DNA of 64,000 bases from Helicoverpa zea (GCF_022581195.2 NC_061456.1:6760501-6824500); one strand, 5' to 3'; counted from the stretch's first letter, positions 12,447 through 24,638 are shown. Notes: generated by a model from the letters alone, not told the origin. Made by a program: numbers and translations.

Positions 12447-14555
12447 ATCTCATCACAAGAGTGGCACATACCACGGCCATCATTATCGGGCAGCAGCGCA
12501 GCCGGGAGCCTGAGCGATGCGCGGTCTCGTGGCGGCTCCGCCTCCAGCCAAGGCTCATCAAGCAACCACAGTACCCACGTAAGGCGACCTTGTACATCAT
12601 GCGTCACAACGATTACACACAAAGTTTCCGCTTCAATTATAAAGACAAGAATCACGTTGTGTGTCGATAAAGCAAAATCAATATTTTATGCACCTACATT
12701 TTTTCAACTCGTCATAGATGTCACAAAAAAGTTTTTTTTTATTAATCCATCATTATGGTAACCCCCTTTTTTCCAAGAATTAATTCCATGTTGTTTTTAT
12801 ATCAAAATTGAATACAGATTTAGATAATTGGTGGGGTCAAGAAACTGGTTGATATTGCCGTGTCCGGTACAGGATCCACTAAACTTGTATGTTCTATACA
12901 GCATTCCAAAGATTGCTTAATTTGAGCTGACAACTGTTGTTGCAAGACTGACACAAAATATCGTTAATAAATCTAAATAACAAGTATTGTTGAATATTAG
13001 ACGCTTGTAATGTTAAATATGCAAATAAAAAAATATTAAATGTCACATACCTACTCTGATTTGTTTTTAGGATAGTGACATTTTTTTACCAGTGCGCTAA
13101 AAAGCTTAACACATTTTGATGGTTTCACTAATATAAAACATATTATTTCCTGGCAATTTTTAATGAATGCAAAGTCCAAAGGATGATTCACATTGAGCTC
13201 AAAATCCAAGGTGTTATCGAATCATAAGGAGTGTCATAAATATTGAACTTTGTTTAACGGCCAACAAGCATTGTAACAAATCAATTCAAAATACCTATGT
13301 TTTAAAAGAGCTTAAGATTATGTATGGTCTAAATTCTTTTCATTTACACAATTTCTGAGTGTGACTATTTGCTTGAGTTCGGAGACTTTTGAGTCATACT
13401 GGCGACATAATCGTTTTGAAAGCTGAAATTGCGTTTTTTTTATTTCGCCACAGATTTTATGAACCAAAAGCATATTATTACGATACCGATATTTGCGTAA
13501 AATGTTTTAGAAAATTCTTATTGTACAAAATTGCCTATAAAGTGTTTGTTTGTTTTGTACAGTTTAGAATAAAAATTCATTGAAACATTAGGAAGGCCTA
13601 TTGCTACTTAACTTTTTTAAGTTAGAAACGAGATGTAGTCTGTATGCGATTCTCTCAACATCAGTATCATCTATGAAACGAAGTCCCCTTTCACTTAAAT
13701 CATTTTAAGAGTCGGGTGCAGACACCACATCTCATCGCTATGATAAGTTCAAAGTTCCTAGTTAAAAATCGTGACATAACTAGCCCGTAGTAACAACATC
13801 CCACGCAGTACTCTATACCACTTAATGTCGACGAGTTCAAATCGATTACACAGTCAAGTTACTACGCACGCGCTTCTTACAGCATAACATTGTATTTTAT
13901 AAGCTCCAAAATAGGTATAAAATGTTGAAATTAGCTAACATGGGTATTTTATTTCCAGAGTGTATCATCGGGCTCATTGCTGCTAAGTGCGGCGCATCTA
14001 GCGCGCATGCACGACAGAAATTCGGAGCAAGATGAGCGCGGGAGCTATCAGACCAAATTTGGAAGCTTTGGACGCAAATCTGGACATTCTGAGGCCGTAG
14101 TCGCCATTCCTGAGGAATCCCATGATGGTTTGGATTCAATGTGGAATGGTGTTAAGAGGAATTCGGGGCCTGGGCAGGACACGCAATCAGTAGCAAGTTC
14201 AACACACTTTACCGTCGTAAACGGGTATACGAAGCAGCGAACAGGCAAAGAACCTAAGTCCTGTTGTTGTAATCATTCACATCAGATAACAGTTCTGGTT
14301 ATATCTATGACTATACTGTTTTCTGCGTGTATACTGGCAGCCATATGCTTCGTTGAAAGTGAGTACTAAACCTTTTCATTTCCTAAGAGATAAATGTAAG
14401 TCAATCTGCAAGTTAGATTGAAAGGCAATTTCTGAAGTATAGCAAAGTTTCACAGCAAAGTTTTCCATCGTGTTTAAATTACTTATATATTAATCTTTTT
14501 TTTTTTTGTTACAGTGCGAATGCGTAAGGAGACCGGGATGTATAAATATTCATAA
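12447..14555 (+). CDS. 3' exons of a single-pass, C-terminally anchored membrane protein
   Basis: Three exons chain in phase: 12447-12578 (phase 0 in and out), 13959-14358 (ends phase 1) and 14515-14555 with a TAA stop. Acceptors are atttcag, atttccag and ttacag; donors are gtaagg and gtgagt. The encoded 190 residues begin with a Ser/Gly-rich low-complexity stretch (SGSSAAGSLSDARSRGGSAS). A hydrophilic region follows, then a Cys cluster (SCCCNHSH) that looks like a palmitoylation site, one strongly hydrophobic segment of about 21 residues (ITVLVISMTILFSACILAAI) and a short charged tail, MRMRKETGMYKYS. The arrangement suggests a cytoplasmic or nucleoplasmic N-terminal part with a near-C-terminal membrane anchor. 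I do not recognise the family and give no function. The N-terminal exons are not identified, so the entry is partial. Confidence 0.7.
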
Positions 14556-14726
14556 GTCATAAGGTCTAGAAAACCAGAAGATATGTTATGGGTACAAGTA
14601 ATAATTGATCACAACTAACTAGCTATTTTTAATGTTACTTATAAATTAGCTAGTAACTAATTTAGCAAATACCGTTATTTAAAATTATTAGGAAATCTTT
14701 GTTTACATTTAAACCAATAGTTAGAC

Positions 14727-14736
14727 AATAAATAAA
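14727..14736 (+). terminator. candidate polyadenylation signal
   Basis: Two overlapping AATAAA hexamers lie about 170 bases after the stop of the membrane-protein gene. This is a plausible 3' end, not proven. Confidence 0.4.
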
Positions 14737-15623
14737 ATAGTGCAATATCTTACTTACCCAGTACATAAACCTTAGGATAATAATTAATAGTAGTAAACCT
14801 CTATTTATTTTTGATAAGTCTTATAAGCTATTAAGCTGTGATGCTCATGTTATTTTTAAATAATCTGAAGGCTAAATTGGTTTCCTTAAAATTGTATAGA
14901 ATATTAATTAATTTCATTGTGTATTCAAATTATTTAATAATTTTTAAGTAAAATCTCTACCATAATAGATTAAATTATAATGTGATTAATTTATGACTTA
15001 AGTATTACTTAGAAACTTTAGTACATGTTTGGATGTTTAAAAGTTGCAATTTTTCGTAAGTATATGAAAATCTGCATCTTTAATGCCTTTACATCATAAG
15101 TTAAAAGAAATATTCTGTAATCAGGCAGTGGCATAATATATCATGGCGAATAATTTGGTTTTATAAAAGTAAATTAATACAATTGTTATCGACAAACTGT
15201 GATAATAAACGAAAACTCGACATCTACACGTAAATTATTTTTCCTAACTCCACAGACTCCACACTGTATATCCTTACCCTAGCACAAATTAGTTAAAGAA
15301 TGAATGGTTTAACAAAGCTAATTTCATATAGTTAGAATAAAACCTATACCTTTGAGTTTTGTGTTACAGGAGACTGGCAAAGAATTTATCTGGTAGGTAT
15401 AGGTATTACTGGGCGAAAATGAGATATTATGATTATGATATAAAATGCTATTCTTTTCATAACTTCTCTGCTTTGGTTTAATCAGAGGGCCACAAAGCAT
15501 TGTGCGACTGTATCAAATTGGACCACTAGTTCCATTTTTGAACATGCTAAATAAATCATATTGAAGGGACATAATAAAGGAAGAAAAGAGTTTTCGTTCT
15601 TTGATTTCACATTACTATTGAAT
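14737..15623. other. intergenic or nudC intronic DNA
   Basis: AT-rich sequence. I searched the minus strand for the missing nudC exons, in particular for CCACCA, which would mark the conserved Trp-Trp of the CS domain, and found none. Confidence 0.5.
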
Positions 15624-15959
15624 GACTGCCTCGTTGGTCTAGTGGTCGCAAGCGCGGCTGCTGTGCTCTGTGTGTGATTTGTGGGTTTTCTTAAACTTTA
15701 ACAAAGCAGCCCGTAGTCTGGAATTTGGTGATTGATTCACCTGTGCATCGGAGAGCACGTAAATGTCGGTCCTGTGCCTGATCTCTTACCGGTCGTGTCG
15801 GATCGGATTGCTGTCCCATCGGGTTATGAGAGTGAAGGAATAGGGAGTGCACCTGTGTCTATGCAAATGCTTGTGCACTATAAAATGTCTTGCACGGCTG
15901 GCTGATCTCCTTAACTGAGAACAGCCGCCGTGGCCGAAATCGGCCGTGGACGCCATTAA
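15624..15959 (+). mobile_element. tRNA-derived SINE with perfect target duplication
   Basis: A 336-base element beginning gactgcctcgttggtctag contains a Pol III box A match (TGGTCTAGTGG). It belongs to a SINE type widespread in Lepidoptera. It is flanked on both sides by the 11-base duplication TACTATTGAAT (15613-15623 and 15960-15970), so both boundaries are exact. It lies in the nudC intron, on the strand opposite to nudC, and its downstream duplication ends 11 bases from that intron's GT. Confidence 0.9.
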
Positions 15960-15983
15960 TACTATTGAATATAAGCGACTTAC

Positions 15984-18038
15984 CTCAACTTCTTCCAAAG
16001 TCTGGGTCCATCTGTAGTTTTCAAGGTCACAGCCGTTGCCAGAATTAGGCTTGAGCTTGCCTTTTTCTTTTTCATCTTCCTCCTCTGGCTCTGCTGGTTC
16101 TGACTCCGAAGGGGTTCCATCACCACTACCAATTTCTGTTTCTAAATATAAAATAGTCAATTTCACAAAGAAAATGTACAATAGTACAACACATGTATCA
16201 AATTCCAAATATTTTTATATTCCAATTGAGGTGAACGAGAAAGAATATCTCTTGTGTATTACATAGCTCAATAGAATCATAAATTAAAATGGAAATTACA
16301 ACATGCCAATGCTATTAATATCATTTAACAGAAATGCCCAATTGTGGACTCCAATTTGTGGTGGTAATTCTGCAGAAAATTGGCACTCAAAGTTACATAG
16401 AGATCAAATCCATTATGAACTATTGACTAATAATATCACACCTCTCTCTAACCTACAATCTGTAAAACGTAGCAATTCTTAAACACGCATTTACTAAAAA
16501 TAACACCAGTGCCTTAACAATAAATAAGAGCAACACACTCAAGTGATACTCAATAAGGAAACTACAGTCAAACCGTTTATGGCGACATCCTTTAGAACAA
16601 CATACCAGTTAAATTGACCAAATTCAAAGATCCTGGCTGAATGCTATTTGCTATACCTGTCACTGATTATTAAAACTATCGGGGCCTTACTACAAAAACT
16701 TTAAACCCTGTTTTACACTTGTCTAATAAAATTTTGGCTGCAAAATGAACCATATGTCAACGTCATAATTTGACATTTTTTTAGACAAGGCATAAACTGA
16801 CGTTTAAAAGTTTTTGTGGTAAGACGGTCGGTTTTTATGACTAAATATGAGAAGTCTCTTCGACATTGTTATAACAGATTGTGACGTATGTACATACTGT
16901 TTTTCTTTTCTTTGTCAATGTCCTCTTGTATTTTAGCAGCCTCCTGGTCTGTTATTTCAGTTACAGATGCAGGTTCAAAGTCCTGAGCCATTCTTTCTTG
17001 TTCTTTCTTTTGCTGAATGTCCTTCAACCTTCTGTCTGCTTCCTCTTTCTCTCTTTTTATTTTATCTGCCTCTTCCTTTGCTTTCTTGGCATGAGCGTAA
17101 AATGTATCTTTTACAACCTACATTAACATAATAAAAACCATAGTTAAAAATAACAATTTGACAGACAATTTGAATAAAGCAACAGTTTTATTATTTACTT
17201 ACTTGCTCCCATTCTCCTCCCTTCCCACCAGTAAAGAAATCTGTTTTCCTTGCAAGAAAACTGACTATTGTGCTCAGCAACTGAAAAATGGAATAAGTTG
17301 GCATATGAAATATTAATGGGCAAAATATTTTTCACATAATATAAATGGGAAGGTAACTCTTGACTGTCTATTATTTTCACCCATAAACAACTGAACCAAT
17401 TTTGATGAAATTTGGGTCAGTGGGTCGTCTTGGGGGTGGTTGAAAGCAATTAAAAGGTAAACAAACTATTTAACAGTTTTGGAGAATTATTAGATAGAAA
17501 GTAACAGGAATAAAAAGGCACCAAAAAAAAAATTGCATTAGCTAATTGCATCTACCTTTACTATGAAAACCATAAAATGTATTGAGAAGAAACCTCCAAT
17601 TTGTATTCAATCAATATTTAATGAGTTGATAATAGGTACAACCAAAAAGTTATCAAACAATAGTTATGAAGATCTTTAAAACTGCATTTGTCCTACACAG
17701 ATATGTAAAATTGAAAATGGAATCCATCTCTTCGAATCCAATAGCATTTTGTCAGTATTATTCAATAGTCCTGCGGTAACCTAGCAAACCAGACTGTTGA
17801 GTCACATGTGATCAATAATCGCGGAGAACTTTGTAGAACAATCTAGAACTTGCCGATTAAGTTAACCTAAGCTAGCCTGTGGGAGTATAAGTACTATTGC
17901 CGCAATAAAAACGGAACAAAGAAAGCGAAATAAGGTTTTTTCTCGAAAAACTATCATACTCACATCCTTTACGCCACCTTCGTGCTGTTGAGCCATTGCT
18001 AGCAGCATCGAATCGAATCTTTCAGGATCGTTAGCCAT
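15984..18038 (-). CDS. nudC: NudC dynein/LIS1 co-chaperone, N-terminal half only
   Basis: Nuclear migration protein NudC is a cytoplasmic Hsp90 co-chaperone that stabilises LIS1 and supports dynein-driven nuclear movement and cytokinesis. Four minus-strand exons chain in phase: 18038-17964, 17280-17203, 17117-16898 and 16141-15984. They encode 177 residues. The start MANDPERFDSMLLAMAQQHE is the conserved NudC N-terminus. It is followed by the dimerisation/coiled-coil region (SFLARKTDFF; a Lys/Glu-rich helix including DKIKREKEEADRRLKDIQQK), an acidic linker (EPAEPEEEDEKEKGKLKPNS) and the first strand of the CS domain (NYRWTQTLEEVE). NudC proteins are normally about 325-330 residues. The remaining roughly 150, including most of the CS domain and the WWSR motif, are not found. 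Introns carry a MITE and a SINE. Identity is very secure; completeness is the open question. Confidence 0.93.
16684..16826. mobile_element. small MITE with inverted ends in nudC intron 3
   Basis: The left end reads cttactacaaaaactttaaa and the right end, reverse complemented, cttaccacaaaaacttttaa. This is a terminal inverted repeat of about 22 bases enclosing a core of about 100 bases. It resembles a MITE family common in lepidopteran genomes and has no coding content. Confidence 0.65.
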
Positions 18039-19261
18039 TGTAAAGTAATATTAGGTACCAAGTTCTGAACAACGATCTAAACTGGACAAAAGATCCTTGC
18101 AATAACAATGATATTATTGTCTTTTTGTCTTCACTCACACGAGTCACGGCGTCGCGAGACAAACAAAAATTTTTGATGTTTCTTTTTGACAATTTGCATT
18201 GACATGACAAAAGAACTAACTGACAGCTCTGAAATTGACATCCACAGTTCTGACATAAAATGTTATGTTATATAACTCTGGAGTTCTCCTTGTGTAATTG
18301 TCTGGAAGTGACTCAGAGATGCAAAAGCAATGCAATGCATGGTTAGTTGGAAGTGAAGAACTGGCTGGGAGGTCATAGGGAGCGCCAGTGAGCGGTGTAA
18401 AACCAGACGGACGGACAGATTTTTCTGTTCAAAACTCATTAATTAATTGGCTTTTTCATGAATTTTTACACAAGTTTTTAAACAAAACATTTTTAAAAGA
18501 AGTTCCCAAATCTGTTATTCCCACTTTTCCAAACCACTTCGCTCCGGTGCAAACTTTTTTGCAAGATCAAACAGTTGCTACGTAATGTTAAAGAATAACC
18601 TCTGTCCCTCCCAGTCGAATCCTACCCTATGTAATGTATGTATCCTACGTAATGGTACCCTCTTTGAATAATGAATAATTAATGAATTTCATTACCCAAA
18701 GAGGGTACCTTTACATATAACAAAAACATCCTCGAGTTGAGAACCTCCTCTTCTTTAAAAAAGAAAAATGCGCGGTCGCAGAAAAACTAGAGCCTGTTCC
18801 ACCAACATTGAATAAGAAAATTGTATCAAGTTATGAGTGCAAAAATATTCCATTACGTTGCTATTCAGTTAAAGTATTTTTTAAAACTTTGAAACAGGGT
18901 TACTATTCTGATAAACGAGAAGCAGACCGTGTCGTTTTCTAGTGTTGTGTGTCTATGGTTTTAGACCATAGAACCTAGCATTTTGCATTGCAAGAAAGTG
19001 AAAGAAAAAGACAGTGTCAAGCGTATGGAGGTCATGCCTTGCATTTTTTGCATTTTACAAAGTTCTTCAACAACATCTTGTAAAAACAAAAATTAACTAA
19101 AACTAATGTTTTCTGTAACTGTAATGAGCGTTTTACTACAGGTGGGTTAAAGTTTTCTTTTATCATAAAACTTGAACGGTTTCGTTGCAGTGTCATTTGT
19201 CAAAACTAGAAGTCAGCCTAAATAATTTTGTTTTGCAGATTATTCGACAGAAACCATAGGG
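18039..19261. promoter_or_regulatory. divergent intergenic/promoter region between nudC and the BTB gene
   Basis: The two start codons point away from each other across 1.2 kb, so both promoters should lie here. A 5' UTR intron for the BTB gene is plausible: donor CAG|gtgggt at 19142 and acceptor ttttgcag ending at 19238. It would leave a short leader before the ATG at 19262. No TATA box is obvious. Confidence 0.45.
18654..18709. repeat. perfect 13-bp inverted repeat (hairpin)
   Basis: GGTACCCTCTTTG at 18654-18666 is repeated exactly in reverse complement at 18697-18709, around a 30-base AT-rich loop. It may be the core of a small degenerate MITE. Confidence 0.7.
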
Positions 19262-21736
19262 ATGGCTGATCAATTCTGTTTACGTTGGAACAACTTCCAG
19301 TCAAACATAGTGAGTGCCTTGGATTCATTGAAGTGTTCAGAAGATTTGGTCGACGTTACACTCACCTGTGAAGGCAGAAATATCAAGGCCCATAAAGTCA
19401 TATTGTCAGCGTGCAGCCCGTACTTCAGGAATGTGTTCAAGGTGAATGACTTAGGACATTAATAACCTTCATATTTATACCAATGAACATGTAACATGTA
19501 CACATATTCTTAGTTTTCTATTCTGTTGACCCTATTATTGTCAAGATGTGGAATTAAAGATCAGTTTGTTATGTCAACATAAGTGTGTTGTGTCAATGCA
19601 CTTATTGAGTGGATCCTTGGATCTCAATAGTCTAGTAGGCACAAGAAACATGTTTATGTACTTATCAAGCAATTTTTAAATAAAAATTATTAAAATTCCA
19701 GGAAAACCCATGTCAGCATCCGGTTATAATACTGAAAGATGTGTCAGCAGATGATATTGTCAGTCTACTGTCTTACATGTACCAGGGAGAAGTGTTCATT
19801 GAGGAGAGCAAGTTGTCTTCGTTCCTGCACACGGCAGCACTGCTGCAAGTGAAAGGGTTAACTGGTGTCACTCAGCAGGTATAGTCTATTACATAAATAG
19901 TAATAGTAAATAAGCTTTACTTACTATAGTTCGGCCATTCAGAGAATGCGTTCCTGACACGTCGCGATTGAACTGACGACGTAACTACATTCATTGATTA
20001 TTGATATAATAATGTTGTTTTAATGCTCCTCAATTGTTAAAACGGTAAACAACCAGCAAAAATATTTTTATCGTAACTGCAACGCCATTGCAAAGTTACG
20101 TCGTCAGTTCAATCGCGACGTGTCAGGAACGCATTCTCTGAATGGCCGAACTATAGTGAAAAAGCTCTTGTCTAGGATCTATCTATTTAACATACCTAAT
20201 TACTTTCTCTTTTCTAATTTTTGATTAAAATTATATTTTTATTCATGGTATGATACCTTATTTATTTTACATAAGAGGCCATATGCCTCTCATTTTATAT
20301 ACATATAAAGAAACTAAAATCACATAAACAACAAAACAATATTTATAAAACAAACCATCTTGCTAAGAGATAGTTTTGAAAACTCCATATTCATAATTTT
20401 CTTGTCATTTAATTACAGAAAGAAAATTTCTCATCACCGAACACATCAAATAAACTATATACCCAACTTACCATATCATCAAAGCCACTTTTTGGTGCTG
20501 CTCATAAAGAAACAAAGCTGCCAGCGTTAAAGAAGAGACGAAGTAGTACTTCTGACAAACCTAATGATGTTAATATAGGGGAGGGCCCCAAAAAGAGTAA
20601 AGTTTTAGAAGCATGTGATATTTACACTAGAAGTAATCTTCCACAAACAAATAAACTTGATACCCCAGTGTTCTTACCAGAAAATAATATTGACAAAAAA
20701 TGTGAAGGCAAAGTTGAACCAGCTACTATAACAGCAAATGGAAAAAGTTCTGCAACATCCCAGGTATTTTATTATTTAATTAAATTAATTATTATTTTGA
20801 TTTAGGATAACATAATGTAAACCACAATAATAATGTATCATTTCTTCCAAAATAATGTTATAATAAATGCTTTATCATAATTTTACTTATTCAGGTGAAT
20901 GCTCAAGGAGACAACATTCCGATTACTATAAAAACAGAAAGGACGGATGACAACAGCTCGCCTACTTTATCAATAAATGCCAACTCTGAAAATGATGATA
21001 GCCTTCCTGATTATGAAAACAGTATGCTTGCCAGATCCCTGCTTTCAGGTATGTATTAATATTACTTTTTCATTCTTTATTTAAAAAGATTGTATTGGAT
21101 TTATTTTTTATGAAGGATTAATAAAAAAGCCCTAATTTCTGGAATTAATTATTTGCAGGGATCAATCCATCAAAAAGTGAAGTTAGTGCCAATAATACAA
21201 CTCTCAAGAAAGTGTCAAATGTTATGGTGGATGTGCATTGTTCAACACGGCCTAAAGATATAAACACGGATACAGTAACTTTTACAAATGCACCGTCTAA
21301 AAGTCCTATAAAGACCATATTAACAGAAGAACTTCATTTTAAACCAGAAAAACAGTCCCCAAAATCTGATGTGGAATATGAACCAGAAGTGTTATTGTCA
21401 GAACATCAGGATGGTACAGACACTGAAAGTACTTACACACAAGATCAATCACAAGCTCTCCTGATGTTGGCAGGGATGTCTACAGTTCCAGTGTTAGGTG
21501 CAGGTGCCTCCACGTCACAAGGACTTGCACACCAACAGTCAAATCATGCAGCCATCTGTGGTGACTGTCCTCACTGTGGCATGAAGTACTCCAACCAGTC
21601 TGCGTTAAAATATCATGTCAGATTAATGCACTCGGACTTGACCAATAGACTATGTTGCTATCTGTGCCCAAGGTCTTTCACAATGCGTGAGACATTCAAA
21701 GAGCATATGTGGACAAGTCATGGTCAAAGGAATTAA
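19262..21736 (+). CDS. BTB/POZ domain protein with two C2H2 zinc fingers
   Basis: A likely nuclear transcription regulator of the insect TTK-type BTB class. Five exons chain in phase: 19262-19441, 19702-19878, 20419-20763, 20895-21048 and 21159-21736, giving 477 residues. Residues 1 to about 119 are a BTB domain opening MADQFCLRWNNFQSN, with the class hallmarks DVTLTCEGRNIKAHK, ILSACSPYF and LLQVKGLTG. The long Ser/Asn-rich linker holds basic patches (LPALKKRRSS) and a possible SUMO site (IKTE). The C-terminus has two adjacent C2H2 fingers: CPHCGMKYSNQSALKYHVRLMH and, ending at the stop, CYLCPRSFTMRETFKEHMWTSH. The architecture is complete. I cannot name the Drosophila orthologue; chinmo shares BTB plus two fingers, but its BTB sequence as I recall it differs. 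Confidence 0.92.
19924..20156 (+). mobile_element. 233-bp fold-back MITE, copy 1 (BTB intron 2)
   Basis: The ends are long inverted repeats of about 60 bases starting CTATAGTTCGGCCATTCAGA. The left flank ends TA; the right flank reads TG, possibly a mutated TA target duplication. The core is a short AT-rich segment. The element is the reverse complement of the copy at 25303-25535, with the same length and only a few differences. Confidence 0.85.
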
Positions 21737-23460
21737 TTTTCATTTATTATTCTGCAAATATGTGCCTTAGGTTGTTTGTCATGATACATTATGACATTGG
21801 ATAGACAACATAGAAAGCTGATGTGCCTTGTTAAACGAAAATCAATGCCTTGCAGTAGTGTAGTTTAGGTCAAAGGATGTAGTGTAAGAGACTGAAAGCT
21901 TTTGCTTGTAATTGAGAAGGAAATTTTTTATTAGAAATTTTTATAGGGTCTATTTTGTCTAGTAAAATCCACCCAGTTCAGTATTTTCAAAATAAGTTAG
22001 TTCAAGTGTACGGACACGAAATAACTACCTATTTGGTAAATTCGAGTATATTGGGTGCAAAAGTTTATGGTCTGTTTGATATTAATGTGTGCATTTTAAG
22101 GAACTGGTGTTGCTTCCCTAGCACCAGTCAGTGTTACTAAAAAGTCCGCTGACTCTATTGAAATCTGTATTATTGGCTGTATGTATTTAGTTTAGACTTT
22201 TACTTTGTTACATTAGGTTGTCTTAGTGGAGCCCAATCCTAGAAGTAAAATAAATGGCAGTTTTCTTGTATCGGTAAACAGTGGCGACAAGATCGCGAAT
22301 GATGTAGTATAGAATTGAATAAATTATTAGTTAGAGCTGAAATATTTTTTGACGCTGATTTATGAATATTGAAGATTATATCAGAATGTGAATGTTACAA
22401 CTGATAGATTTGTCAGTGACCTTTTGTTTACAAATTAATCTATGGTTTTACTTACGTGTGTACTGGAGGCCACGCTAAAGATATGAGATCTTCCCCCTTA
22501 AAGGATTCAGTCCTACATATTTGATTGCACATAATATGTGAGTAATATTTATATCATAAGAAAGTTATAATATATGAAGATCTTCATTGTTACTATAGGG
22601 ATCGCGTTGTTCTGCAAGAATTATATTGGTCTATAAAATAGTCTTAAAGTGCATAACAGAGAGGAGAACTGTACAATTGATGCAGTAAAAAAATAGGTGC
22701 TTAAAAGTCGATTCGATCTTGATAAGAATTTCATTGTAAGAAAAAAATGCAGTGTGTTTTCACAATGCCAAACAAAAATCAATGATGTATAAAAATATTA
22801 CATTTCAATATTTCGATTGATATTCCCTTATACTTGTTAGTTATCCTTTTATTGTTGAATACATTTTAATGTTTAATTAAGTTATTTCCAATATAAATTT
22901 AGCCACACACTCTGTGGATATTTTATTAAATTACAATATCTTTTGGAAAAATACCTAATCATGATATTGTAATAACTAGAAATTTCATTTATTTTTGGCG
23001 AATTGTGCCAAAATGATTTTATTGTAAGTTATTGAATTAGTAGAAAGTTTTTGGAATTTAAATAAGTTACCTTTAATTCTCTTGTTTTATTATAATTACT
23101 ATTTGATAGTTTAAAATGTTAGTGTTAGATTAATTTTGGAAGTAGCTAAGTATGACAAGTCGTTACTTCTACTTAGTTACTTGTTATCTCAAATATTTTT
23201 AATAGAATGAATAATAATTGTTGATTTGAATTACTCCTGCGAATGCCATTAGTGAAAATTGTTAATTATTGTATGGAACATTACCTAAAGTTTTAGGTGT
23301 ACCGAATCTAGATAGCTATAGGTATATTTATAGTTAAGTTAAATTATATATTATATTTGCGTTAGTATAATATTGTTGGATATTTTATTCAGAATTTTAC
23401 ACGATTTACATGATTTTAAATTATGTTACATATAAATAAAAAATATGCTTCATAAAAGTT
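21737..23460 (+). other. probable 3' UTR of the BTB gene
   Basis: AT-rich, non-coding sequence with no frame worth noting. An AATAAA at 23435-23440 is the most convincing candidate end, giving a UTR of about 1.7 kb. Earlier hexamers could give shorter forms. Confidence 0.5.
23435..23440 (+). terminator. candidate polyadenylation signal, BTB gene
   Basis: An AATAAA hexamer sits at the end of a long AT-rich stretch, just before composition changes at about 23,475. Confidence 0.45.
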
Positions 23461-23867
23461 TACATTTTATTTTCCAACTTGCTCCACCCTTTTTTTTACA
23501 CGCCTCCCGGAGGAAATACCGTAACCGGAAGATCGCGTATTCCCCAATTTCGCTGTATGCGTGAACACTCAAACTTAAGATCAATCATTGCGCCATCAAT
23601 ATTACAAATACCTTGACATAATATTGTGCAATTTAATAGATGGTCTAGTGTAGAGCCTAGAGACCGCTGAACTACTTAGATGCAGCAGAGCATCTGTTTA
23701 ACATGAAGCGACTATCTATTTGAAGTTCTCAAGCCAGCTACACTGGCAGCTCAATACCCTTTGGTAAAGGTACGTTTTGAATTCCTGCAGCCGACTGCAA
23801 CTGCCGAAATTGTATTGCCACGTATGGCTATGCTAATTCTTTGTCTGAAGAACTATAATATAACATA

Positions 23868-24066
23868 CTAGCCGTTTTCCCGCGGTTTCACCCGCGTCCC
23901 GTGGGAGCTACTGCCCGCACCGGGATAAAATATAGCCTATGTTACTCGCAGATAATATAGCTTTCTAATGGTGAAAGAATATTTAAAATCGGTCCAGTAG
24001 TTTTTGAGTTTATCCATTACAACCAAAGAAACAAAGTTTTCCTCATTATAGGTAATATTAGTATAG
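23868..24066 (+). mobile_element. lepidopteran interspersed repeat with 'cccgcggtttcacccgcg' head
   Basis: It starts near tagccgttttcccgcggttt and ends tataggtaatattagtatag. Between these lie the landmarks atatagcctatgttactcgc and tcggtccagtagtttttgag. I recognise this short element as one of the commonest interspersed repeats in moth and butterfly genomes. It has no coding capacity. Confidence 0.7.
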
Positions 24067-24638
24067 ACAAGTAATAAAAACTGAAATAAGACAAAACATT
24101 TAGGGGGCACACCACACACAAGCTAGATTGTATAGCTCGTTTTTCAGTCAGAGTCAGTACCTATTTAGGTAATTAATCTACAAATTAAGTATCTAGGTAC
24201 CTATCTAGGTAAATAACCAGTGGAGAAGCACGTGTCCAACTCGCACTTAGCCAATATTTTAATAAATAGGTATGTTCCAAAAACATTTCCTTGATGGGGC
24301 CATACCTAGCTTTAAAGATTTGATGAAGTTCTTCCTGTGAAATTCCAATCTTGCTACCCATTAGCGTGGTGGAAAACCGAGGAGTTTTGCACAAAATGAA
24401 TTATGGATGTAGAGATAGACAACTGAATACATATAGGTAGGTAGGTACTTGTATTTAGCTAGCATGGGGAAACTCGGCGCCGCTCGATTCTCTGTCTACA
24501 CCCCTATGAGGCTGGGTTGGCCCGAAAGCTAAGATATACGAGTTGTAGGTAAACTTAACTACCGTTTATGAAGTTTGAAGATTTAGGTAAAAAAAGAAAA
24601 ATATCAAATCAATCTGTAAATATGATATGTTATTCATC

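Noticed and set aside
24185..24394. 69-codon minus-strand frame with a protein-like look
   Set aside because: It overlaps sequence similar to the 'actcgcacttggcc' tail of a common lepidopteran repeat, so it is repeat-derived.
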